This document shows, in pieces, positions 1-9,900 of a stretch of DNA of 64,000 nucleotides. This DNA is from Magnetovibrio sp. Its GTDB lineage: Bacteria; Pseudomonadota; Alphaproteobacteria; Rhodospirillales; Magnetovibrionaceae. Where the stretch lies: positions 62,001 to 126,000 of the forward strand of contig NZ_DATCTF010000004.1 of the NCBI RefSeq assembly GCF_036568125.1. Reading direction: 5' to 3'. The position numbers and the translations under genes were made by a program. The notes beneath the pieces were generated by a model, which ran no database searches, had not been told where the DNA came from, and saw nothing but the letters and a program-made list of their open reading frames with translations. Each line of letters begins with the position of its first letter. Positions within the stretch are counted from its first letter, which is position 1.

Positions 1-603
1 ATCGTCATCGTCGACGACTGCTCCGCCGACAACTCGGCCGCCATCGCCGAAACACTGGCAAATTCCGACCATCGCGTCCGCCTCATTCGTCACCCCATCA
101 ATCAGGGCAAAGGCGCAGCGTTACGCACCGGATTTACGGCAGCCAGTGGAGATTTGGTGATCGTTCAGGATGCCGACCTGGAGTATGACCCCGCCGATTA
201 CGTCAAGCTGCTGGCCCCGATCCTCAACGGCGAAGCGGATGTGGTTTATGGTTCGCGGTTTTTGGATCGCGGCGCCACCGAGGCGCATTACCTGCTGCAC
301 GGTCTTGCCAACCGCTTTTTGACAGGTCTGTCCAATTTACTGACGGGTCTCAAGCTCACGGACATGGAGACCTGCTACAAGCTGGTGCCCAAGCGACTGC
401 TGGATCAAATTACCATCACCGAAAATCGCTTTGGCATCGAGCCCGAAATCACCGCTAAACTTGCGCATATGAAACCTAAACCGCGTCTGGTTGAAGTACC
501 TGTTTCCTATATCAATCGGTCTTATGCCGAAGGCAAAAAAATTGGCTGGAAAGATGGTGTCAGCGCCATTCGCTGCATTTTGAAGTTCAATCTTCTGCGC
601 TGA
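1..603 (+). CDS. Family 2 glycosyltransferase (5' end cut by window)
   Basis: The reading frame is open from base 1 to the TGA at 601-603, so about 200 residues are visible and the start lies outside. The first visible residues, IVIVDDCSADNS, are the nucleotide-binding start of the GT-A fold. They are followed by NQGKGAALRTGF and by the metal-binding QDADLEYDP, the pattern of dolichol-phosphate-mannose or polyprenol-phosphate-glucose synthases. No membrane segment is seen in the visible part, so this looks like the short soluble type that loads a sugar onto a lipid carrier at the inner membrane. The next gene is a CapD-like dehydratase, which suggests a role in surface polysaccharide or lipid-linked sugar synthesis. 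The sugar cannot be told from sequence. Confidence 0.85.
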   Translation: MVIVDDCSADNSAAIAETLANSDHRVRLIRHPINQGKGAALRTGFTAASGDLVIVQDADLEYDPADYVKLLAPILNGEADVVYGSRFLDRGATEAHYLLHGLANRFLTGLSNLLTGLKLTDMETCYKLVPKRLLDQITITENRFGIEPEITAKLAHMKPKPRLVEVPVSYINRSYAEGKKIGWKDGVSAIRCILKFNLLR

Positions 604-704
604 TCCAGCCCCACAGAAAAGACTGCCGCCACAAAGCGTTGCTGTGCTAACGTTCCCGCCCAGAACTACCAGACCAGCGACATCCGATCCGGGTATTATC
701 GACC

Positions 705-2630
705 ATGGCTTACCTGCCCAAAGCTTTGATTATGAAGCCGCGCAATTTGATCGCGTTCATTCATGACGTGATTATGGCGGCTTTGTCGTTCGGTGTGTCG
801 ATGATATTGCGCATTGGCGATGTTTTCGACCCGTTCCATGGCAAGGTTCTGCTCACCGGCACGGCGACTTTCACCGCCACTGCCGCCGTGGTGTTTTTAA
901 GCCTCCGCATGTATCGCGGTATTTGGCGTTACGCATCGATGAACGATCTGGTGACCTTGGCCAAAGCCGTCACCATTTTGATGCTGGTATTTTCGCTGGA
1001 GATGTTCTTTTTCTTCCGCCTCGAGGGTGTGCCGCGCTCGCTGCCCGTAATCAATTGGTTCGTTTTGTTGGCCATGCTGGGCGGGCCCCGGTTTCTCTAT
1101 CGTTTAGTGAAAGACCGCCGCTTCGATTGGCACCTGGACCTCAACGCGACCCCCAAAATTCCTGTGCTTTTGGTCGGTGCCGGCGACGAGGCGGAGTTGT
1201 TTATTCGCACCGCCGCCCGGTCCGACACATCACCCTATCGGCCCGTGGGCATCGTCTCTGAAAGCCCCGGACGCGTAGGTCGGCAAATTCACGACGTCAA
1301 CGTCTTGGGCACGGTGTCCGACATCGACACTATCGTGTCGCAATTACAAGGCGAGGACCGCCCCCAGCGTTTGGTACTGACCAAGCACGAAATCAAAGGC
1401 GCGGGAGTACGTGAACTTCTGAGCATGGCCCAAAGCCTAGGCATGACCGTGGCGCGCATGCCACGCGTCGACGATCTCAAATCCGGTGATGATCAAGACG
1501 TGCGCATCCGCCCGATCGCCATTGAAGATCTATTGGGCCGACCTCAGCAGCCATTGGATCGCGACTCGATGACCAAGTTAGTGGCGAACAAGCGGGTACT
1601 CATTACCGGTGCAGGTGGCTCGATCGGCTCAGAACTGGCGCGCCAAGTTGCCGCAATCGGACCCCAAGAATTGGTGCTGTTGGAAAATTCAGAATTCGCG
1701 CTCTATTTGATCGATCGCGAAATGGCCGCGCAATGCCCTGACATGGTGCGCCATGCGGTGATCGCCGATGTGCGGGACCCTGCCCGGATCAATCAGATTT
1801 TTAACCGTTACAGACCCGAATTGGTTTTTCACGCTGCTGCTCTCAAGCACGTGCCTTTGGTTGAAGACAACCCTTTCGAAGGTATGCTAACGAACGCCAT
1901 CGGTACCCGCAATGTCGCCGACGCCTGCGAAACCGCGGAGGTCGACGTGATGGTGATGATTTCCACCGACAAGGCCGTCAACCCCACCAACATCATGGGC
2001 GCGACCAAGCGCATTGCGGAAACCTATGTACAGGCGCTGGACTTGCGTCGGGGAACCGATGCAGGCACCCGGTTCGTAACGGTACGATTTGGCAATGTTT
2101 TAGGTTCCACCGGGTCGGTGGTGCCGCTGTTCCAAAAACAATTGGAGGCTGGCGGTCCGCTGACCGTTACGCATCCGGATATGACTCGCTATTTCATGAC
2201 CATCCGTGAGGCTGTCGAGTTGGTCTTGCAGGCTTCCGCATTAGGTGTCACCAGCCACGCAACCACGGGCAAGCTGTTCGTTCTCGACATGGGCGAACCG
2301 GTCAAAATCGTTGAGCTGGCGCGCCAGATGATCCGCTTGGCCGGACTGCAGCCTGGCGAAGACATTGAAATTCAATTCACCGGCACACGTCCCGGAGAAA
2401 AGCTGTTCGAAGAAATTTTTCACGGTGCGGAACCCCCGGTGCCGACCACCGCACCGGGGGTGTTGCTTGCATCGCCGCGTACCCACGATGTTGAAGACGT
2501 ACGCAGCACTTTAGACCAGTTGGACGCTGCCGCGCACGCGGAAGACCGTGACGGCTTGCTCGCTGGGATCGCCAAACTGGTGCCCGAATACGCCCCACCG
2601 CCTACGGATCAAAACAATTTGGCTCGATAA
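705..2630 (+). CDS. Membrane-bound nucleoside-diphosphate-sugar 4,6-dehydratase (CapD/FlaA1/WbpM family)
   Basis: This 641-residue protein has the two-part build of the WbpM/CapD family. About 120 N-terminal residues form four or so membrane segments, followed by a CoA-binding-like Rossmann domain (VPVLLVGAGDEAELF near residue 150). The C-terminal extended SDR domain starts at ITGAGGSIGSELARQ (about 300-315) and continues with HAAALKHVPLVEDNP and STDKAVNPTNIMGATKR. The last motif carries the Met-x3-Lys that replaces Tyr-x3-Lys in this family. The likely reaction is NAD(P)-dependent 4,6-dehydration of a UDP-HexNAc, the first step to rare amino sugars of the envelope. No clear ribosome site precedes 705, and an in-frame ATG at 735 is an alternative start. 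Confidence 0.9.
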   Translation: MAYLPKALIMKPRNLIAFIHDVIMAALSFGVSMILRIGDVFDPFHGKVLLTGTATFTATAAVVFLSLRMYRGIWRYASMNDLVTLAKAVTILMLVFSLEMFFFFRLEGVPRSLPVINWFVLLAMLGGPRFLYRLVKDRRFDWHLDLNATPKIPVLLVGAGDEAELFIRTAARSDTSPYRPVGIVSESPGRVGRQIHDVNVLGTVSDIDTIVSQLQGEDRPQRLVLTKHEIKGAGVRELLSMAQSLGMTVARMPRVDDLKSGDDQDVRIRPIAIEDLLGRPQQPLDRDSMTKLVANKRVLITGAGGSIGSELARQVAAIGPQELVLLENSEFALYLIDREMAAQCPDMVRHAVIADVRDPARINQIFNRYRPELVFHAAALKHVPLVEDNPFEGMLTNAIGTRNVADACETAEVDVMVMISTDKAVNPTNIMGATKRIAETYVQALDLRRGTDAGTRFVTVRFGNVLGSTGSVVPLFQKQLEAGGPLTVTHPDMTRYFMTIREAVELVLQASALGVTSHATTGKLFVLDMGEPVKIVELARQMIRLAGLQPGEDIEIQFTGTRPGEKLFEEIFHGAEPPVPTTAPGVLLASPRTHDVEDVRSTLDQLDAAAHAEDRDGLLAGIAKLVPEYAPPPTDQNNLAR

Positions 2631-2683
2631 CCCCACCGTAGGGCTGGTCTTGGCCGCCTGGGGCTGGTATATCGCAAGCGGTT

Positions 2684-2701
2684 TATGACAAAACTGTCAT
2701 A
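2684..2701. promoter_or_regulatory. Perfect 7-bp inverted repeat upstream of purH
   Basis: TATGACA-aaac-TGTCATA lies 49 bases before the purH start. A perfect dyad with a 4-bp spacer in the only gap before the gene is a plausible operator. I do not recognise it as a known purine-regulator site, so the function is inference. Confidence 0.35.
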
Positions 2702-2749
2702 TGCACTTAAAGTCATCGCCGCTCCATCGCCAACAGGGGACCCGCTCAC

Positions 2750-4318
2750 ATGTCCGAACCCATCCGCCGCGCACTGCTTTCCGTTTCCGATAAAACCGGC
2801 ATTGTTGAATTTGGCCGTTTTCTCGCCGATCAAGGCGCCGAAATTCTGTCTACCGGCGGTACCGCCAAGATGCTGGCCGAGGCGGGCGTGCCTGTGACCG
2901 AGGTTTCCGAACACACCGGCTTTCCCGAAATCATGGACGGACGGGTCAAGACACTTCAGCCCGCGATCCACGGTGGTCTGCTGGCGGTGCGCGACAATGC
3001 CGAGCACGTTAAGGCGATGGAAGAACATAACATCGCGCCCATCGATCTGCTGTGCGTCAACTTATACCCGTTCGAGGCAACCCTCGCCGCCGGGGCAAGT
3101 TATGACGATTGCGTCGAAAATATCGACATCGGCGGTCCGGCGATGATCCGTGCTGCGGCGAAGAACCACGGCGACGTCACGGTGGTGGTCGAACCCGAAG
3201 ATTACCAGCGCGTTATGGATGAAATCGCCAGCCATTCCGGCGCGACCACGCTAGAAACGCGCAAATTTCTCGCTCAGCGCGCTTATGCCCGCACTGCTGC
3301 CTATGACGCCGCGATCTCAACCTGGCTGGCCGATGAAACCGATCAGATCTGGCCCAAGCGCTTGAGCTTCGCCGGTGAACTCAAACAAACCATGCGCTAC
3401 GGCGAAAACCCCCACCAAGCGGCGGCTTTCTATGTCAACGGCGATCCGCGTCCCGGTGTGGCGTCGGCCACCCAGTTGCAAGGCAAAGAGCTCAGCTACA
3501 ACAACCTGAATGACACCGATGCTGCGTTCGAACTGGTCAGTGAGTTCGAGGACACCGCCTGCGCCATCATCAAGCACGCCAACCCCTGCGGCGTCGCCGT
3601 GGGCAACACGTTGGCCGATGCGTACCGCGCCGCGTATGTATGTGACACTGAAAGCGCGTTCGGCGGCATCGTTGCGCTGAACCGTACCCTTGACGGCGAA
3701 ACGGCGGAAGAAATCACCAAAATCTTCACCGAAGTGATCATCGCCCCGGCTGTCGACGAAGACGCATTGAAGATACTTAGCGGCAAAAAGAACCTGCGTG
3801 TTCTGACCACCGGCGCAATGCCTGACCCGAAAGCGGGTGGGCGCACCGTCAAGATGCTGGCCGGCGGCTTGCTGGTCCAGGGCCGCGACAACGCGATCTT
3901 CGAAGATCTCAAAGTGGTCACCGAAAAAGCCCCCACCGATGCACAGCTGGCCGACATGAAATTCGCTTACACGGTCGGCAAGCACATCAAGTCCAACGCC
4001 ATCGTCTATTGCAAGGATGGCCGCACCGTCGGCGTCGGCGCCGGCCAGATGAGCCGTGTCAATTCGTGCCGCATTGCCGCTTTCCGCGCCGAGCAGGCTG
4101 CAAAAGCCCAAGGCGAAGATCAAAGCTGGGCAATCGGCTCGGTAGTTGCGTCTGACGCGTTCTTCCCGTTCGCCGATGGCCTGTTGGAGGCCGTCGAGGC
4201 CGGAGCCGTGGCTGTGATCCAACCGGGTGGTTCGATGCGCGACGAAGAGGTCATCGAGGCCGCCAACAAGGCCGGCATCGCCATGGTCTTCACCGGTATG
4301 CGCCACTTCCGCCACTAA
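2750..4318 (+). CDS. purH: Bifunctional AICAR formyltransferase / IMP cyclohydrolase
   Basis: PurH catalyses the last two steps of de novo purine synthesis: it formylates AICAR with 10-formyl-THF and then closes the ring to IMP. The 522-residue length is normal for the family. The N-terminal MGS-like cyclohydrolase domain shows [17 protein letters not shown]. The transformylase part has RYGENPHQ at 216-223, then [14 protein letters not shown] and [13 protein letters not shown]. The protein ends in the usual GMRHFRH. The ATG at 2750 is preceded by AGGGGA at good spacing. The gene stands alone between a short upstream gap and a strong terminator, and in many alphaproteobacteria purH is likewise single. 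Confidence 0.97.
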   Translation: MSEPIRRALLSVSDKTGIVEFGRFLADQGAEILSTGGTAKMLAEAGVPVTEVSEHTGFPEIMDGRVKTLQPAIHGGLLAVRDNAEHVKAMEEHNIAPIDLLCVNLYPFEATLAAGASYDDCVENIDIGGPAMIRAAAKNHGDVTVVVEPEDYQRVMDEIASHSGATTLETRKFLAQRAYARTAAYDAAISTWLADETDQIWPKRLSFAGELKQTMRYGENPHQAAAFYVNGDPRPGVASATQLQGKELSYNNLNDTDAAFELVSEFEDTACAIIKHANPCGVAVGNTLADAYRAAYVCDTESAFGGIVALNRTLDGETAEEITKIFTEVIIAPAVDEDALKILSGKKNLRVLTTGAMPDPKAGGRTVKMLAGGLLVQGRDNAIFEDLKVVTEKAPTDAQLADMKFAYTVGKHIKSNAIVYCKDGRTVGVGAGQMSRVNSCRIAAFRAEQAAKAQGEDQSWAIGSVVASDAFFPFADGLLEAVEAGAVAVIQPGGSMRDEEVIEAANKAGIAMVFTGMRHFRH

Positions 4319-4335
4319 GGTTTACAGAAAACAGA

Positions 4336-4371
4336 ACGCCGACCCTGAAAATCCGGGGTCGGCGTTTTTTT
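4336..4371. terminator. Rho-independent terminator between purH and the convergent ABC permease
   Basis: A 10-bp stem, ACGCCGACCC with GGGTCGGCGT, closes a 10-base loop and is followed by seven T. It ends purH. The A residues on the left side are interrupted, so termination of the leftward permease gene is less certain. Confidence 0.9.
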
Positions 4372-4380
4372 GTGCGTTGT

Positions 4381-5580
4381 TCAACCCAGCACGAACATCT
4401 TTTCGCGGCGGAACCATTTCGCGGCGAGCAGGAAAATCAGCGCCGCCGATACAGTCGTGGTCAACGTCGCGATCATGACATGCTGCGGGTCCAGCGATTG
4501 TTCCGCCACCAGTTGATTGATCAGCAGCATCTGCCCCAACACCGGCACCGCCACCGTCGCGTCCGTCGGGTTCATCGGTGAAAACACCATCACCATGCCC
4601 GGCAACGCGGGCACCAGCGGCAGCAGCCCCAGATAGATTTGTGCCTCTTTCATCGAACGCGTGATCACCGCCACCGACATCTGCAATGCCACCGCGATGG
4701 CCATCAGCGGGACGGTCACCGCAAAGATCAAGACGAACACATCCCAACCCGGTGGCGCGACCAAGCGCTCGGACGAAGACGCCGCCAGGCCCATGAACAG
4801 CCGAAACGCACCTAAGTTCACGACCGTGGTCACGGCGGTGAACGCCAACGCCGCCAGCGCTTTCGCCAATAGCAACACCCATCGCTCCACCGGCGCCAGC
4901 AGCAACGGCTCCAACGAGCCGCGTTCGCGTTCACCCACCGTGGTGTCAATGGCCAGATGCACCCCGCCGAGGAAAATCATAAAGATCACCAACGGTGGGA
5001 CCATGTTATAGAAGAACACTGCAATGTTGGCGTCGCGCGCGACGTTGACGCGCTCAATCTTCACTGGTGTCGCATACCCTTCCGGCAGTCCCGCTGCCAG
5101 GGCTTTTTCATCGGCGACGCGATCATTGAAGCCGCGTACGATCCAGCTGAGACGCGAGGTCACGCGCAAGTTGTCCACCCGTCCGGTATTGGTGATCAGC
5201 TCGACGGTGAATGTATCGCGATCAGCCGCCGCATCGGGTACGATCATCACCACCGGCAAACGGCCATCACGTACCGCCGCTTCTTGTTCTTGGCGGCTGA
5301 GAGGCGCTGCACTGAAGCGCACGTTGTTGTCTTCAAGATAAGCTTTCAGCTCCGGCGCGTGCTCGATACCCACCGCCGGGACAGTGACGAAATGTTCGCG
5401 AAAATCGCCTTGCAGGGTCTTACCGGCTAGAAACAGGCCGCCCGCCACCAATAACGGGCCCAACATCGGATAAATCAACGCCAACATCAGTGAACGCCGG
5501 TCTCGGCTGTGATCGCGCAGCTCTTTCGTCACCACGATGAGCACCCGGCGCAGCCACCCGTTTGCGGTCTGCTCGCTCAT
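4381..5580 (-). CDS. ABC-2 type exporter permease (NatB-like)
   Basis: The start at 5580 overlaps the stop of the upstream ATPase gene by four bases (ATGA), which fixes it and gives 399 residues; longer frames upstream are not credible. The N-terminus reads MSEQTANGWLRRVLIVVTKE, followed by one membrane segment, a periplasmic region of roughly 130-150 residues, and then five or so membrane helices. This is the layout of NatB and CcmB/YhfP-type ABC-2 permeases with a large outer loop. With the ATPase it should form an export pump in the inner membrane. NatB of Bacillus exports sodium, but the substrate here cannot be read from sequence. Confidence 0.85.
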   Translation of the reverse strand: MSEQTANGWLRRVLIVVTKELRDHSRDRRSLMLALIYPMLGPLLVAGGLFLAGKTLQGDFREHFVTVPAVGIEHAPELKAYLEDNNVRFSAAPLSRQEQEAAVRDGRLPVVMIVPDAAADRDTFTVELITNTGRVDNLRVTSRLSWIVRGFNDRVADEKALAAGLPEGYATPVKIERVNVARDANIAVFFYNMVPPLVIFMIFLGGVHLAIDTTVGERERGSLEPLLLAPVERWVLLLAKALAALAFTAVTTVVNLGAFRLFMGLAASSSERLVAPPGWDVFVLIFAVTVPLMAIAVALQMSVAVITRSMKEAQIYLGLLPLVPALPGMVMVFSPMNPTDATVAVPVLGQMLLINQLVAEQSLDPQHVMIATLTTTVSAALIFLLAAKWFRREKMFVLG

Positions 5581-6320
5581 TGCGCGGCCTCCGCTTGAGT
5601 GGATGCGCGCGCCAAAATGCGCACGAACACTTCTTCCAAATCTTCTGCCCCGACCGCTTCGCGGAGTTCGTCGGGGGTGCCGCTGGCCACCGTGCGTCCC
5701 TCGGAAACGATCACCAGATCGTCGCACAGCAGCGAGACCTCGCTCATGATGTGGCTGGAAATCAAGATACAATGACCCTCGGCCTTCATCTCGCCGATCA
5801 GCTCGCGCACGGCACGCGAACTCATCACATCCAGGCCGTTGGTCGGCTCGTCCAAAATCAAATTGCGCGGTCGGTGAACCAAGGCGCGGCCCAGCGCGAC
5901 TTTGAGTTCTTGGCCGCGCGAAAAGCCCTTGGCCAAACGGTCGGCGAAATCGGTCATGCCCAAACGTATCACCAAGCGATCAATATCGCTGTCCAGATCA
6001 GCACCTTGGGCGCCGTGCAGTTGGCCGAAATAACGGATGTGTTCGCGCGCGGTGAGCCGCGGATAGAGGCCGCGTACATCCGGCAACACACCCAGTTGGC
6101 GCTGTGCCGACATGCGATCTTGAGCGACGTCGACACCATCCACGCGCGCGAGGCCCCGGTCCGGTGTCAGCAAACCATAGACAATACGAAATGCCGTGGT
6201 CTTGCCCGCGCCGTTTGGTCCAATCAAGCCGGTTACCCGGCCATCTTGCGCCGTGAGGCTGAGACCACCGAGAGCCTGAACCGAACCGAAGCGTTTGCAG
6301 AGGTTTTCCATCTCGATCAT
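5577..6320 (-). CDS. ABC exporter ATP-binding protein (NatA-like)
   Basis: This 247-residue nucleotide-binding subunit pairs with the permease directly downstream, the two genes overlapping by ATGA. Walker A is GPNGAGKTT at 34-42 and Walker B is LILDEPTNGLD at 154-164. An H-loop histidine lies in ISSHIMSEV. The signature motif is FSRGQ (133-137) instead of LSGGQ, a variant common in NatA-like ATPases but worth noting. A second possible ATG lies three codons in. The gene likely has its own promoter in the 128-base gap shared with the divergent response-regulator gene. Confidence 0.9.
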   Translation of the reverse strand: MIEMENLCKRFGSVQALGGLSLTAQDGRVTGLIGPNGAGKTTAFRIVYGLLTPDRGLARVDGVDVAQDRMSAQRQLGVLPDVRGLYPRLTAREHIRYFGQLHGAQGADLDSDIDRLVIRLGMTDFADRLAKGFSRGQELKVALGRALVHRPRNLILDEPTNGLDVMSSRAVRELIGEMKAEGHCILISSHIMSEVSLLCDDLVIVSEGRTVASGTPDELREAVGAEDLEEVFVRILARASTQAEAAQ

Positions 6321-6448
6321 GGCAAGAGCCTAGCATTCAGTGTTTGCAGATCAACCGTGTTATTGGCACGACGCTTGCTTTTTAAGGGCTGGGTGCGGCG
6401 GCTGTCGCATTCTGCACATCGGGGGGCCGGTATGAGGGGGAATGTGAT

Positions 6449-6823
6449 ATGGCGCGTATCTTGGTGATCGATGACGATCCGGACATTCGTGGATTGCTCA
6501 CAACCTATTTTCAAGGTATCGGCCATCAGGTTTTTGTCGCCGAAGATGGCGCGCACGGAATCGGTGTGGCGGCTCAACGTCGCCCCGATGTGGTGATTTT
6601 GGATGTCGATATGCCTGTTTTGAATGGTCATTCGACTTTGCATGTGATGAAGAACGATCCGAAAATGTCGGCCATCCCGGTCGTGGTTCTGACGTCACGC
6701 GACGACGAGCTAACCCGAGAGCGCCTCCACCGCGCCGGATGTGCGGACTTTCTCGGTAAGCCGTTCGAATTGAACGCATTAGACTTGGCCGTGGCAAATA
6801 GCCTGAAAACGAGCCGAGGCTAA
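6449..6823 (+). CDS. Single-domain response regulator (CheY-like receiver)
   Basis: The 124-residue protein is a receiver domain and nothing else. The acidic pocket is IDDDPD (7-12), the phosphoacceptor is Asp52 in ILDVDMPVLNG, the switch threonine is in VVLTSRDD, and the conserved lysine is in GKPFE. There is no output domain and no histidine kinase nearby, so it must act by protein contact or in a phosphorelay with a partner encoded elsewhere. A GAGGGGGAA ribosome site precedes the ATG. It is divergent from the NatAB pair and convergent with the glutamate dehydrogenase gene. Confidence 0.9.
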   Translation: MARILVIDDDPDIRGLLTTYFQGIGHQVFVAEDGAHGIGVAAQRRPDVVILDVDMPVLNGHSTLHVMKNDPKMSAIPVVVLTSRDDELTRERLHRAGCADFLGKPFELNALDLAVANSLKTSRG

Positions 6824-6886
6824 ACAGAAGTTGAGCGCGTACTTCGCGCTTACACTCGTCCGGGGTTTGCCCTTGACGCACACCTT

Positions 6887-6924
6887 GCGGGGCTCAGGAT
6901 CACATCCTGACCCCCGCACTTTTT
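6887..6924 (+). terminator. Rho-independent terminator after the receiver gene
   Basis: A 13-bp stem with one C/C mismatch (GCGGGG-C-TCAGGAT with ATCCTGA-C-CCCCGC) has a 3-base loop and is followed by ACTTTTT. It lies in the 140-base gap before the convergent glutamate dehydrogenase stop. Confidence 0.85.
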
Positions 6925-6963
6925 ATCCATGATTCGCATTTTGCCTCGCAATTTGCGATGACC

Positions 6964-9900
6964 TCAGCTTGCCCGCTCATCAACCAGTGACTTGAACGCC
7001 CGACTGGCCACCGCGATCATGGAAATGTCGTTGATGTCCCCGGCCCACAATTCCGTCAACAATTGCTCGGTGCGATTGATGGCGTCTTGGTAGGTGTCTG
7101 CCCACAGCGCCAGCGCCTTGAGCGGATCGGTAACGTTCCGCGAAACGTCGAGAACATGAGCCGCCAGATTGTACTGATGGCCAAACAGTTCTTCCACCAA
7201 GGCCGAGATTGCCAGCTTCTGCCAATGGCTATCGCTGGTTAGCGCTTCGCATGCCGCGCGCATACGGCCCAGACGGAACTTGGAGCCCACCGCGAAATAC
7301 AGTGCCGCGACGTCGCAAACCTTCAGGCCACGTTGTTCGGCAAGCAGCACGATGTCGATACCCGACGCCATGTTGACCAAGCCCGCAATGCGCAAAGCCA
7401 AATCCTTGGGCACGCCGTCACTGATATATGCCTCTGCCCGGCGATCCAAATCTGCAAGGTAGTGCGCCGGCAAAACATCGTGCAGACCCGCATACAGTTC
7501 ATTGTTGCCTGCCTGAAAGCGTTCGACACTGGCCTCCAACGATTGTCCTGCGACTCCATTGCGCAAGAACCACATGGTCGCGCGTTCCAACAACTTGTTG
7601 ATGTCGAGCAGCATGGCGGTCTGAGTCCGCGCGTGCACTCTATTATCCAGGGCCTCGATGGGATGCCACATGTCGCGCACCGAAAAGACTTCGCGCGCGA
7701 GGATAAAGGCACGCGCAATGTCGCCCGGCGCCATGCCGGTCTTTTCCATCAATTGGGTGACGAAAGTGCCACCTACTCGATTGATCATGGAATTGGTGAC
7801 GCGCGTGGCGACGATTTCGCGGCGCAGACGATGTTGGCCGATGTCGGCTTGATATTTCTTTTGCAACGGTGTTGGAAAATAGCGCAATAAATCACGAACC
7901 AAAAACGGATCGTCAGGCAAATCACTGGCGAGCAACTCATCGAACAGCCAGATCTTCGAATACGACATCAGCACCGATACTTCAGGGCGGGTTAGACCTT
8001 GCCCACCGACAGCGCGCTCGCTCAGGGTTTCGTCATCGGGCAGAAACTCCACGTCGCGATCCAGGCGATCGGATTTTTCCAACATCCGCATCAAACGGAT
8101 CTGATGATCGACCAGATCGGTGCCACGCGCCTGAATGGTGGAAATGGCCTGGGTTTGTTCGTAATTATCCCACAACACCAATGCACCGACCTCATCGGTC
8201 ATGCGTTCCAGTAATGCGTTGCGTGCGCGTTGGCCGAGTTTTTTCTGCGCCACCATGACATCAAGCAGGATCTTGATGTTGACCTCGTGGTCGGAGCAAT
8301 CCACACCGGCGGAGTTGTCGATGGAATCCGTGTTCAGACGTCCACCCGCCAACGCATACTCGATGCGCGCGCGTTGAGTAACACCCAGATTGGCGCCCTC
8401 GGCGATGACCTTGGCGCGAACCTCGCGGGCATTGACGCGCACCGCATCGTTGGTGCGGTCGCCGACATCTGCATGGCTTTCGCTGCTGGCTTTGAGATAG
8501 GTACCGATGCCGCCGAACCACAGCAAGTCGGCCTCCAACTTCAAGATCAGCTTGATCAGATCGTTGGGCGCCATTTTGTCCACGGTGACGTCAAACAGAT
8601 CTTTCATCTCTTTGGATAACGGGACCCACTTGGCACGCCGTTCGAACACGCCGCCGCCTTTGGAGATCCGTTTGGCGCTGTAGTCCGACCACATCGAACG
8701 CGGCATATCGAACAAACGACGACGCTCGGCAAGCGAGGTTTGCGGATTGGGATTGGGATCGATGAAGATGTGCATATGGTTGAAGGCCGCGATCAAACGA
8801 ATGTGTGGGCTGAGCAACATGCCGTTGCCGAACACATCCCCTGACATGTCGCCGACGCCAATGACGGTGAAGTCTTCGTTTTGGGTATCGACGCCCATTT
8901 CGCGGAAATGGCGTTTGACCGATTCCCACGCACCGCGCGCGGTGATGGCCATTTTCTTGTGATCGTACCCGACGCTTCCGCCCGACGCGAACGCATCGCC
9001 CAGCCAAAAACCGTATTCAACTGAAACGCCATTGGCAATGTCCGAAAACGTCGCCGTGCCTTTGTCCGCGGCGACCACCAAATAGGGGTCGTCGGGATCG
9101 TGACGCACCACACGTGGCGGCGGCAACACTTGACCTTTGCTGTCCAAATTGTCGGTCAGGTCCAACAGACCGCGGATGAAAATCTTGTAACACGCGATGC
9201 CTTCGGCCGTGACCGCCTCACGACCCCCTTCGCTGGGCGGATTTTTCACCACGAAACCGCCCTTTGAACCGACCGGCACGATGACGGCGTTTTTGACCTG
9301 CTGGGCCTTGACCAGGCCAAGGACTTCGGTGCGGAAATCCTCGCGCCGATCCGACCAACGCAACCCACCACGCGCGACGTTACCAAAACGCAGGTGCACG
9401 CCTTCGACACGCGGCGAATAGACGAAGATTTCAAACTTTGGACGCGGTAGCGGCAGTTCTTCAATGTCGTGACTCGACAGCTTGAACGACAGCCACGTCT
9501 TGAGTTCACCATCTTCGGTGATCTGAAAAAAATTGGTCCGTAACGTCGCATCCACCAGATTGATGTAACGGCGCAAGATACGGTCTTCATCGGCACTGCT
9601 GACATCATCGAGTTGCGTAAACACTTTTTTGCGCAAACGGGTGGCTTTTCGCGATGCTTTGAGGGCGTCTTCTTTGACGCTGTGTGGCTGAAAGCGCGCC
9701 ATGAACATATCGACGATGCCACGCGTAATGGCGGCGTTTTCCACCAAGGTGCGGGCCATGTAGGTTTCCGAGAAGGTGATCCCGGTTTGGCGCAAATATT
9801 TGGTGTACGCGCGCAGCACCGTGACTTCCCGCCAGTCCAACCCTGCTGACAAGATCAGCGCGTTGAGCGCATCGCTTTCCATCGCTCCGGACCAGATTTG

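Noticed and set aside
3317-4315. A 332-codon open frame antisense to purH.
   Set aside because: It mirrors the codon pattern of purH, has no ribosome site or recognisable domain, and lies entirely inside a certain gene.
5562-6467. A 301-codon rightward frame across the NatA gene.
   Set aside because: It runs antisense through the Walker motifs of the ATPase and has no protein-like features.
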